Below are positions 22,917 through 29,559 of a stretch of DNA of 35,061 bases, one piece after another (position 1 is the first letter of the stretch; each line of letters begins with the position of its first letter). The stretch is taken from assembly GCA_018712135.1 (NCBI GenBank), contig DVHK01000133.1, positions 1-35,061 of the forward strand, in the 5' to 3' direction. Source of the DNA: Candidatus Coproplasma avicola. Lineage in GTDB: Bacteria; Bacillota; Clostridia; Christensenellales; Borkfalkiaceae. The notes beneath the pieces are model-generated. The model made no database searches, had not been told where the DNA came from, and worked only from the letters and a program-made list of their open reading frames with translations. Both the position numbers and the translations under genes were made by a program.

Positions 22917-24575
22917 ATGAACAACTACAAAAAGTACACAAAACAATTCTTCCTTCCCCCCGAGCGCTGCATGGACTGGGCTGAAAAATCCATGATAGAA
23001 AGCGCCCCCGTCTGGTGCTCGGTCGACCTCCGCGACGGCAATCAAAGCCTCGTCGAGCCCATGGATTTGCAGACCAAAATCGAGTTTTTTAAACTGCTCG
23101 TACGTATAGGCTTCAAGGAAATCGAAGTCGGCTTTCCCGCCGCGTCCGAAACGGAGTACGCCTTTATGCGCGCCCTCATCGACGGCGGTCTCATCCCCGA
23201 CGATGTCACCGTTCAAGTGCTCACGCAGGCGCGCGAACACATAATAAAGCGCACTTTCGAGGCAGTAAAGGGCGCAAAAAACGTAATTGTGCACGTGTAC
23301 AATTCAACATCCGTCGCCCAGCGCGAACAGGTTTTCGGCAAAGACAGGCAGGCAATAAAAAAGATTGCCGTCGACGGCGCCCGCCTTTTAAAACAGCTCG
23401 CAGAGCAGGAGGGGGCGCGCTACCGCTTTGAATATTCCCCCGAATCGTTCACGGGCACCGAGCCTGAGTACGCGCTCGAAGTGTGCAACGCCGTCCTCGA
23501 CGTGTGGCAGCCGTCGGCGGAAAGAAAGGCAATAATCAACCTTCCCGCCACGGTAGAAAACGCAATGCCCCACGTCTATGCACAACAGGTGGAGTACATG
23601 AACAAACACCTTAAATACCGCGACGGCGTAGTTTTATCCCTTCACCCCCACAACGACCGCGGCTGCGGAGTTGCGGCGGCGGAAACGGGTCTGCTCGCGG
23701 GCGCGGACAGGATGGAGGGCACGCTCTTCGGCAACGGCGAGCGCACGGGCAACGTCGACATAATAACCCTCGCCATGAACATGTATTCGCAGGGCGTCGA
23801 CCCCGGGCTGGATTTTTCGGATATGCCCGCCATAACCCAAAGCTACAAAATGTACACGGGCATGCCCGTCAGCCCCCGCCAGCCCTACGCGGGCGAGTTG
23901 GTGTTCGCCGCCTTCTCGGGTTCCCACCAGGACGCCATCGCCAAGGGCATGGCTTTCCGCGAGCGCACAAACCGTCAGATTTGGGACGTACCCTATCTGC
24001 CCATCGACCCCAAGGACGTCGGCAGGGAATACGAAAGCGACGTCATCCGCATCAATTCCCAGTCGGGCAAGGGCGGCGTAGGCTACGTCATGCAGACGGC
24101 TTTCGGCATAAACATGCCCCGCGCCATGAAAGAGGACATGGGTTATAAAGTAAAGCACGTCTCCGACGTCACCCACAGCGAGCTTAAACCCGCAGATATA
24201 TACGAAGTATTCAAAAATAATTACCTCCAAAACCGCCCCGTGTTCGACATAACCGAGTGCCATTTCAGGCAAATCGACGGCATAGAGGCGTGCGTTTCTC
24301 TGTCGCACGGCGGCAAGGTGACGCAGGTTATTTCCAAGGGCAATGGCAGGCTCGACGCCGTTTCCAACGCGTTGAAGGCTTATTTCGGCAAAGAATACAC
24401 CCTTTCTTGCTACGAACAGCACGCCCTCACACAGGGGTCGCGCTCCAAGGCGATATCGTACGTCGGCGTGGAGGCAGACGGCAGAATGTTCTTCGGCGCT
24501 GGCGTAGACGACGATATAATCAAGTCGTCATACAAGGCGTTGGTTTCTGCTGTAAACAATATGCTTAAAGCTTAG
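22917..24575 (+). CDS. leuA: 2-isopropylmalate synthase (LeuA type 2)
   Basis: A 552-residue 2-isopropylmalate synthase, the first committed enzyme of leucine synthesis, condensing acetyl-CoA with 2-ketoisovalerate. It is the longer form related to actinobacterial and fungal enzymes: MDWAEKSMIESAPVWCSVDL, the DLRDGNQSLVEPM active-site segment, FPAASETEY, the metal motif HPHNDRG (about residue 242) and GNGERTGN. After the TIM barrel comes the C-terminal LeuA regulatory domain (about residues 430-550), with GKVTQVISKGNGRLDAVSNA and TQGSRSKAISYVGV, so leucine feedback inhibition is likely. It is controlled by the T-box upstream. No leuB/C/D follow. The hairpin array starts one base after the stop. 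Confidence 0.96.
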   Translation: MNNYKKYTKQFFLPPERCMDWAEKSMIESAPVWCSVDLRDGNQSLVEPMDLQTKIEFFKLLVRIGFKEIEVGFPAASETEYAFMRALIDGGLIPDDVTVQVLTQAREHIIKRTFEAVKGAKNVIVHVYNSTSVAQREQVFGKDRQAIKKIAVDGARLLKQLAEQEGARYRFEYSPESFTGTEPEYALEVCNAVLDVWQPSAERKAIINLPATVENAMPHVYAQQVEYMNKHLKYRDGVVLSLHPHNDRGCGVAAAETGLLAGADRMEGTLFGNGERTGNVDIITLAMNMYSQGVDPGLDFSDMPAITQSYKMYTGMPVSPRQPYAGELVFAAFSGSHQDAIAKGMAFRERTNRQIWDVPYLPIDPKDVGREYESDVIRINSQSGKGGVGYVMQTAFGINMPRAMKEDMGYKVKHVSDVTHSELKPADIYEVFKNNYLQNRPVFDITECHFRQIDGIEACVSLSHGGKVTQVISKGNGRLDAVSNALKAYFGKEYTLSCYEQHALTQGSRSKAISYVGVEADGRMFFGAGVDDDIIKSSYKALVSAVNNMLKA

Positions 24576-24576
24576 G

Positions 24577-24827
24577 GTGAAATGCGCGCATAGCGCGCGT
24601 GAAATAGCGGCGTCACCGCTGTGAAATGCGCCAAAAGTCGGGTCAAAATGCCTGCTCTGCCAATGGCGCGAGAAATGCAACCTGTCGGTTGCGTTGAGGC
24701 AGACGATTATTATTTAAAATACTTTTACCATAACGCGCGGTTTAAGACCGCGCATTTCACAAACGCAAAGCGTTTATTTCACTCCGCGGCAGCGGAATTT
24801 CACGTATGGCGCAGCCATACATTTCAC
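24577..24827 (+). repeat. GTGAAAT/ATTTCAC hairpin array (ladder-like palindromic element)
   Basis: GTGAAAT at 24577, 24599 and 24621, a degenerate TCAAAAT at 24643 and GAGAAAT at 24670 form the first half. After a 40-base centre, the reverse complement ATTTCAC occurs at 24754, 24776, 24797 and 24821. Between successive 7-mers sit different short hairpins: GCGCG-CATAG-CGCGC, AGCGG-CGTCA-CCGCT, GCAACC-TGTC-GGTTGC, GCGCGGT-TTAAG-ACCGCGC, AAACGC-AAA-GCGTTT, TCCGC-GGCA-GCGGA and GTATGGC-GCA-GCCATAC. The period is about 22 bp. The 7-mers can pair across the centre, leaving facing side hairpins. It is probably the 3' UTR of leuA or an independent element. Function unknown. Confidence 0.9.
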
Positions 24828-24848
24828 ATATTTTATACTCTTGTGCAT

Positions 24849-24877
24849 TTGACAACGCAGTGGGGTAGTGATATAAT
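24849..24877 (+). promoter_or_regulatory. Consensus sigma-A promoter for lgt
   Basis: Perfect TTGACA (24849-24854), 17-base spacer and perfect TATAAT (24872-24877), 44 bases before the lgt ATG. Confidence 0.9.
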
Positions 24878-24921
24878 CTTAACCGTAGCTAAACGCTATA
24901 ATAATTGCAAGGACAAATTTT

Positions 24922-25818
24922 ATGCATCCTCAGGCACTTTTCCATGTGTTCGGTCAGCCCGTGTATGCCTACGGCATATGCATGGCTGTCGGAATAATCG
25001 CCTGTTTCATCTTTCTGATGTGGGCGTTCTGGTACCGCAACTTCAACGAAGAAGCTTCGGACAAAATTTTAATAATCGGTATTCTCGCCACGGCGTTCGG
25101 CATATTCATGGCTATGGTCTTTCAGTCGCTCTACGACTATATCGAAGACCCCTCCGAAGGTTTCAGACTCAACACGTCCATGACCTTCTACGGCGGTCTG
25201 ATAGGCGGCGTAAGTTCATTCCTCATCGTGTGGAACCTTTACATCTTCGTAATTGCCCCGCGTGCAAAATCCAAGCTGTTGCAGAACAACATGAACGCCA
25301 CCCTGACCGACGCGCTGCCCATAATCCCCATGGGCATAACCATTGCCCACGCATTCGGCAGACTGGGTTGCTTTTTCGGCGGCTGCTGCTACGGCGCGCC
25401 CACCGATTCGTGGATAGGTCTGCCCTGCGCCCATGGCTACAACGCCGAACTCGGCATGACAATGGACGGCGTAAACGTCATTCCCGTGCAGCTCATGGAG
25501 TGCATATTCCTGTTCATTCTCACGGGCATAATGATAGTTTTATACTTCAAGTTCAACTTCAACTGCAATTTCGGCGTCTATGCCATTGCCTACGGTGTGT
25601 GGCGATTTATAATCGAATTTTTCCGCGTAGACCATCGCGGTTCGTTCATCCCCGGGCTCACCCCTTCGCAGCTTTGGGCGATAGTAATGGTAATACTCGG
25701 TATTGCATATTTCTTCCTGTATAAGTATTTGTTCAAACGCATGATGAAACACCCCGAGTTGCAGCCCTCTCTTCACGCAAAGGGCGGCGAAAAGGCAGAG
25801 GAAACTCCCGCAGAATAA
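24922..25818 (+). CDS. lgt: Prolipoprotein diacylglyceryl transferase
   Basis: A 298-residue polytopic membrane enzyme that transfers diacylglycerol from phosphatidylglycerol to the lipobox cysteine of prolipoproteins. The Lgt signature HAFGRLGCFFGGCCYG lies near residue 150, and the C-terminal YGVWRFIIEFFRVD is conserved. The region that reads HGGLIGG in E. coli is TFYGGLIGG here, so the functionally important histidine is tyrosine. A charged cytoplasmic tail (GGEKAEETPAE) ends the protein. It could modify the lipoproteins encoded in this window (the DUF4430 protein, the orphan lipoprotein, the ABC binding protein). A weak AAGGA precedes the ATG. Single-gene unit with its own promoter and terminator. 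Confidence 0.94.
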   Translation: MHPQALFHVFGQPVYAYGICMAVGIIACFIFLMWAFWYRNFNEEASDKILIIGILATAFGIFMAMVFQSLYDYIEDPSEGFRLNTSMTFYGGLIGGVSSFLIVWNLYIFVIAPRAKSKLLQNNMNATLTDALPIIPMGITIAHAFGRLGCFFGGCCYGAPTDSWIGLPCAHGYNAELGMTMDGVNVIPVQLMECIFLFILTGIMIVLYFKFNFNCNFGVYAIAYGVWRFIIEFFRVDHRGSFIPGLTPSQLWAIVMVILGIAYFFLYKYLFKRMMKHPELQPSLHAKGGEKAEETPAE

Positions 25819-25891
25819 TCAACTTACGGTTTTGCTTTCCGGTTTTTCCAAAAGCGCTCTGCTTAAAACCAATTGATAAACGAATGATAAT

Positions 25892-25936
25892 AAAAAATCA
25901 CACCCGCAAGCTTTTTGCTTGCGGGTGTGATTTTTT
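25892..25936. terminator. Strong bidirectional terminator between lgt and the WYL regulator
   Basis: AAAAAATCACACCCGCAAG and its exact complement form a 19-bp stem with a seven-base loop. The A/T ends supply a T tract on both strands, suiting the convergent genes lgt and the WYL regulator. Confidence 0.92.
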
Positions 25937-25937
25937 G

Positions 25938-25965
25938 TGCGGGCGCGGCATTCGCCGCGCCCGCA
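25938..25965. terminator. Second hairpin in the lgt/WYL convergent gap
   Basis: TGCGGGCGCGGC-ATTC-GCCGCGCCCGCA, a perfect 12-bp stem immediately beside the previous terminator and 30 bases past the WYL gene stop on the minus strand. Confidence 0.6.
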
Positions 25966-25995
25966 TTATTTATATGTCGTTCACAGCAAAATTTA

Positions 25996-26928
25996 TCATT
26001 GCCCCGCATATATGTTGCGGGCAATGGTCTTGACCTCGTCCGCCAGAGCGGCGGGGGACAACACTTTTATCGCGCCGCCGAACGAAAGTATTTTGTTCGC
26101 CAGCCCTTCGCGCGGAAGGGTCACGTCGCACACCAGCGCGTTGCCGCGCGGCTCTATCGAATCGACACCCAGCCATTCCTCGGCGTCGGCGAGCGCCGCG
26201 CGCTCGATTTCAAGCGTTACATCGCACATATCCTCAATCGAATGAAAGAAGTCGAGGGGTATGTCCTCTTTCGAGATGCTCTTTTTTTTAAAGTGCTTGC
26301 CGGTAAAATTAAGCCTTTTTATGCGCCCTATCTTGAAGGTACGCCAGTCGCCCTTGCTGTGGCAGTAGGCGTAAACATACCACACGTTGCGCTTTAAAAT
26401 CAAAACGTGCGGGTCAATGACGCGGGTGGAGTGCTCGCCGCCGCGCGCAATGTAATCTATGCGAATGCTCTCGCACTCGTCGACAGCCTTTTCGCACGCC
26501 TTCATCTTGTCGGAAAAAGCCCCGCGGTCGCCCCATACGCCGCCGTCAACTATGATGTTGCCCGTAACCGTCAGTTCGCGCCTGTCGTTCTTTTTCTGCC
26601 TTTCAATCTTTTCAAGGGCAGAAAGCGCCGCATCGTCGTTAACCTGCGCCGCCCACGCCCTCAGCGCGTTGCACGCCGAATCGTATTCCTCGCTTGACAG
26701 ATACCCCGCGGGCAGGCGGTACGCGTCAGAAATGGATATGCCGCCGTACCTGCCGCGCGTCACCTCTATGGGAATGCCCGCCGCCGACAAATCCTCAATG
26801 TAGCGGTAAACCGTCCTCAGGCAAATTTCGTACCTGTCGGCAAGCTCTTTCGCCGATACTTTGCGGCGGGAGAGCAGGGTGACGAGAATTTTTATCATAA
26901 TGCGGTATTTCAAGGCGGCTTCCTCCAT
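25996..26928 (-). CDS. HTH/WYL-domain transcriptional regulator
   Basis: About 310 residues. The N-terminal HTH_11-type winged helix includes IMIKILVTLLSRRKVSAKEL, CLRTVYRYIEDLSAAGIPIE and the wing TRGRYGGISI. The middle and C-terminal part is a WYL domain (ESIRIDYIARG, HVLILKRNVWYVYAYCHSKG, then DWRTFKIGRIKRL) followed by a WCX-like extension. Such YafY-type proteins sense ligands or nucleic acids and regulate neighbouring or distant genes. The start is ambiguous: ATG at 26928 has no good ribosome-binding site, while a TTG at 26913 has GGAGG eight bases upstream and may be the true start. No obvious regulated partner is adjacent. Confidence 0.88.
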   Translation of the reverse strand: MEEAALKYRIMIKILVTLLSRRKVSAKELADRYEICLRTVYRYIEDLSAAGIPIEVTRGRYGGISISDAYRLPAGYLSSEEYDSACNALRAWAAQVNDDAALSALEKIERQKKNDRRELTVTGNIIVDGGVWGDRGAFSDKMKACEKAVDECESIRIDYIARGGEHSTRVIDPHVLILKRNVWYVYAYCHSKGDWRTFKIGRIKRLNFTGKHFKKKSISKEDIPLDFFHSIEDMCDVTLEIERAALADAEEWLGVDSIEPRGNALVCDVTLPREGLANKILSFGGAIKVLSPAALADEVKTIARNIYAGQ

Positions 26929-27048
26929 ATAATATGACAAAAGTATTGTGCTTCTTAATGTGTGTATAAAAAATTTATCTTTTCGGTCATTTCAACCGGA
27001 TGCGGAATTTATTCATGCTTGCCATTTTGACCAAAATCCAAACACATT

Positions 27049-27111
27049 CCCGCTGTCATTTCGACCGAGCGCAAGCGAGTGGAGAAATCTATCAATAAGG
27101 CAAGTAAATAA
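27049..27111 (+). repeat. 63-bp direct repeat, copy 1 (inside family A)
   Basis: CCCGCTGTCATTTCGACCGA through CAAGTAAATAA is identical over 63 bases to 27254-27316. It is the forward half of a family A element. Confidence 0.92.
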
Positions 27112-27158
27112 GGAATAGATTTCTCGATTGCAGGCTAACGCCTTTCACTCGAAATGAC
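27055..27158. repeat. Family A dispersed repeat
   Basis: The forward unit GTCATTTCGACCGAGCGCAA...GTGGAGAAATCT and the inverted unit ATAGATTTCTC...CACTCGAAATGAC are separated by a short AT-rich linker. A weaker GTCATTTCAACCGGATGCGG fragment lies just upstream at about 26985. It is followed by a family B copy. Confidence 0.88.
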
Positions 27159-27190
27159 ATAACTAGTAAAGAAAAGGAAGAAATAAAAAG

Positions 27191-27258
27191 TTGTCCGCAA
27201 GAGAGGCGGGGCAATTTTAAAGACTCAATTGCGGAACCCGTTGGCGGGGGCACCCCGC
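27191..27258 (+). repeat. Family B dispersed repeat
   Basis: TTGTCCGCAAGAGAGGCGGGG, then CAATTGCGGAACC and GGCGGGGGCACCCCGC. It joins directly to the second copy of the 63-bp repeat. Confidence 0.8.
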
Positions 27259-27316
27259 TGTCATTTCGACCGAGCGCAAGCGAGTGGAGAAATCTATCAA
27301 TAAGGCAAGTAAATAA
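27254..27316 (+). repeat. 63-bp direct repeat, copy 2 (half family A element)
   Basis: Identical to 27049-27111 and offset by 205 bp. This copy lacks the inverted half and runs into an A/T-rich region, so it is a truncated family A unit. Confidence 0.92.
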
Positions 27317-27385
27317 AGATTTGCATTTTGTCAATACTTTTTGCAAAAATTTTCTTAAAAATTCTTAAAAAAATTTTATCATATA

Positions 27386-27400
27386 TGACAATTATTGTCA
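27386..27400. promoter_or_regulatory. Palindrome TGACAATTATTGTCA upstream of the 79-residue gene
   Basis: A perfect 7-1-7 inverted repeat 51 bases before the small gene's start, overlapping a TTGTCA (27395-27400) and close to TATAAT (27412-27417). It has the form of a dimeric repressor site at a promoter. The factor is unknown. Confidence 0.5.
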
Positions 27401-27451
27401 ACTTAATTGTATATAATATATCGTGTAAACAATAATTGAGGAGGCGGCTAT

Positions 27452-27691
27452 ATGAAAATCAACTATGCGGCGTATATAAATTCCCAAAAGATGCGAGTGC
27501 GCGCGGACAGGGAGGACGAGCTTGAACTGTTAACTCCCGACGGTCAGTCGTTCACCATTTACGGCGGCGCCCGCCCCATACGCGACAGTCGCGAAATTTT
27601 AAGCGAGCTCGACGGTCTGTGCGGTCTCAACGTCGGCGAGCGCATGTCCTTCCGCCGCCCCTCGCGCGAGGGGACGTTTACCGCCGCGTAA
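27452..27691 (+). CDS. Small hypothetical protein
   Basis: A 79-residue soluble protein with a strong GAGGAGG ribosome-binding site seven bases before the ATG. The first half looks beta-rich (MKINYAAYINSQKMRVRADR, then ELELLTPDGQSFTIYGGARP); the second is helical and then basic (RDSREILSELDGLCGLNVGE). I do not recognise a family. Codon usage matches its neighbours. It stands alone between the WYL gene and the ABC operon, with repeats on both sides and a palindromic potential operator upstream. Confidence 0.75.
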   Translation: MKINYAAYINSQKMRVRADREDELELLTPDGQSFTIYGGARPIRDSREILSELDGLCGLNVGERMSFRRPSREGTFTAA

Positions 27692-27700
27692 TATAGTGGC

Positions 27701-27860
27701 GTGTTTGCGGAATACAATGCAACGGAACGTATGGATGCGGGGCGGTAAAGCGGCGGCGATTGCGCCCGATTGCGGAATATGAAGCAACGGAATGCTGTCC
27801 GCAAGGTTAGCGGGGTAGTACAGTAATGCTTGATTGCGGAGTTTGATGCAACGGAACGTT
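27701..27860 (+). repeat. Tandem partial family B repeats
   Basis: Two or more degenerate family B segments: TTTGCGGAATACAATGCAAC with GGAACG; GATTGCGGAATATGAAGCAA with CGGAATG; then CTGTCCGCAAGGTTAGCGGG with GATTGCGGAGTTTGATGCAA and CGGAACGTTGC. No ORF explains this stretch. Confidence 0.7.
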
Positions 27861-27895
27861 GCCCGCGCACGCTTAGCGTGCGCGGGCTTTCTTTA
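27861..27895 (+). terminator. Hairpin terminator between the small gene and the ABC operon
   Basis: GCCCGCGCACGC-TTA-GCGTGCGCGGGC followed by TTTCTTTATG. It would end plus-strand transcripts from the small gene. Confidence 0.75.
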
Positions 27896-27975
27896 TGTTC
27901 CATACAGTTTCGCATAGCGCGGGTTGTCGTGTGCGCGGCTTATTTTTTTTGTGTGCCGCACTATGCCGCAGGCAA

Positions 27976-28776
27976 TTACCTTGTAACTATCTTTTCAATT
28001 ATGGCTACGACGGCGTACATTGCCCCCGCCAGCGCGCACAGAATGATTGTGGCGGTCATGACCAGGTCGAGCCTGAACACCTGCCCGCCGTACACAATAA
28101 GGTACCCCAGTCCAGCGCGCGAAACGATATATTCGCCCATTATCGACCCTATCCACGCCAAGCCAACGGCGACTTTAAGGGTATTCATGAGCTGGGGAAG
28201 GGAGGCGGGTATGACAAGCTTTGTCAGCGTCTGCCGCTTGTTTGCGCCCATGGCTCGCATGAGCGTCAGCATAGTGCCGTCCACCTGCAAAAATCCCGTA
28301 AGGGTGTTCATGATGCACACGATAATCGCCACGATTATCGTCATAAAAATTATGGCGGTGTACCCCGTGCCCATCCAGATTATTATTAGGGGGCCGAGCG
28401 CGATTTTGGGCAGCGCGTTCAAAACGACTATATACGGCTCAAAAATTTTTCTCGCGCCGTCGCTCAGCCACAGCGCCACGGCTATCGCATAGCCCAATAT
28501 CACTGCGGCAAAAAAGCCGGTCAGCGTTTCCATCAGCGTTATGCCTATGTGGTAAAACAGGTTGCCCGTGGCGTAAAGTTCGGCTATCGTCGCCGCCACG
28601 CGCGAGGGCGAGCTGGTCACAAAGGGGTCAATAACTTCAAACCGCGCGCACAGTTCCCATAAAACTAATATCGCCGCAAGAAGTCCCAGCCGCGCCGTCC
28701 AGATTATAATTTTTTTGCGCCGCACGCCCTTTAAAAACTTTGCGTGCCCCTCGGAGTATTGTATTTGCTTTTTCAT
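27976..28776 (-). CDS. ABC transporter permease, NitT/TauT (SsuC/TauC) type
   Basis: A 266-residue inner-membrane permease with about six helices. The first is LGLLAAILVLWELCARF, followed by the family pattern VIDPFVTSSPSRVAATI. The EAA loop that contacts the ATPase is RAMGANKRQTLTKLVIPASL, and SIMGEYIVSRAGLGYLI is typical of SsuC/TauC/ThiX-like proteins. It is third in the operon binding protein-ATPase-permease, separated from the ATPase by 54 bases that contain a strong hairpin. The ATG at 28776 has AGG about ten bases upstream. Substrate not determinable; the family includes sulfonates, nitrate, thiamine precursors and others. Confidence 0.93.
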   Translation of the reverse strand: MKKQIQYSEGHAKFLKGVRRKKIIIWTARLGLLAAILVLWELCARFEVIDPFVTSSPSRVAATIAELYATGNLFYHIGITLMETLTGFFAAVILGYAIAVALWLSDGARKIFEPYIVVLNALPKIALGPLIIIWMGTGYTAIIFMTIIVAIIVCIMNTLTGFLQVDGTMLTLMRAMGANKRQTLTKLVIPASLPQLMNTLKVAVGLAWIGSIMGEYIVSRAGLGYLIVYGGQVFRLDLVMTATIILCALAGAMYAVVAIIEKIVTR

Positions 28777-28792
28777 GCGTTAAACCTGTAAT

Positions 28793-28823
28793 GTCCGCCG
28801 CGCCGCAGCGCGGCGCGGCGGAC
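28793..28823 (-). other. Intercistronic 14-bp hairpin between ATPase and permease genes
   Basis: GTCCGCCGCGCCGC and its complement with a three-base loop, lying in the 54-base gap. No T run follows on the minus strand. It may slow 3' decay of the upstream message or reduce permease expression. Confidence 0.7.
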
Positions 28824-28830
28824 TGCAATT

Positions 28831-29559
28831 TTATAATCCCAGTTCGTCGCGCAGCACCTCAAAGGTGCGCGCAAACTGCCCTGAATTGCGCCTCGATTTG
28901 GGTGTGCCGTCGCCGAATGTTATTTCGTGTTCGGCGATGACCCTTGCGGGGCGCGCCGAAAGCACTATAACCTTGTCAGACAGCGCAATCGCCTCCGAAA
29001 TGTCGTGCGTAACCAGAAGCGCGGTTTTGTGTTCGTTCTTTATTATCGACTGCACGTCGTCGCACACTTCAAGCCTCGTCTGATAGTCGAGCGCCGAAAA
29101 AGGTTCGTCTAACAGCAGCAGTTCGGCGCCCGCCGCGAGCGTGCGTATAAGCGCCACTCGCTGCCTCATCCCGCCCGAAAGCTGCGCGGGCTTCTTCTTT
29201 AAAAAGTCTTTAAGCCCGTACTTTTCGGCGAGGGAAAGCGCCCTCTCTTTCTGCTCCGCGCTCTTTTCGCCGCGTATTTCGAGGGGAAGAAAAATATTTC
29301 CTTCAACCGTCCTCCACGGGAACAGTGCGTCGCGCTGCAACATATATCCGCAGTCGCCCCCGCCGCGTATAACCTCGCCGCCCGTCGGTTGCAAAAGGTT
29401 GGCGGCGAGCGAAAGTATCGTCGTCTTTCCGCACCCCGAGGGCCCTATCACCGAAACGAATTGCCCCCGCAGTATGGCGAAGTTAAGCCCCTTCAACGCC
29501 TGCGTTTCGCCGTTTAAGGTGTGGTAGGTGTAGTCTACGTCTTTAAATTGAAGTATCAT
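28831..29559 (-). CDS. ABC transporter ATP-binding protein, NitT/TauT type
   Basis: A 242-residue ATPase of the SsuB/TauB group. Walker A is GPSGCGKTT (about residues 40-48), the Q-loop YMLQRDALFPWRTV is typical of this family, the signature is LSGGMRQR, Walker B LLLLDEPFSALD, and the H-loop LLVTHD. All catalytic residues are present. Its ATG overlaps the end of the binding-protein gene (ATGA). It energises uptake through the permease encoded downstream. Confidence 0.95.
   Translation of the reverse strand: MILQFKDVDYTYHTLNGETQALKGLNFAILRGQFVSVIGPSGCGKTTILSLAANLLQPTGGEVIRGGGDCGYMLQRDALFPWRTVEGNIFLPLEIRGEKSAEQKERALSLAEKYGLKDFLKKKPAQLSGGMRQRVALIRTLAAGAELLLLDEPFSALDYQTRLEVCDDVQSIIKNEHKTALLVTHDISEAIALSDKVIVLSARPARVIAEHEITFGDGTPKSRRNSGQFARTFEVLRDELGL

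Noticed and set aside
24577-24827. Possible CRISPR array
   Set aside because: The repeated unit is only seven bases, spacers are self-complementary hairpins rather than unique sequence, and the second half is inverted. No cas genes are present.
24621-25724. 367-residue plus-strand ORF covering the hairpin array and lgt
   Set aside because: It is a shadow frame of lgt with an arginine/histidine-rich product, and it begins inside the hairpin array.
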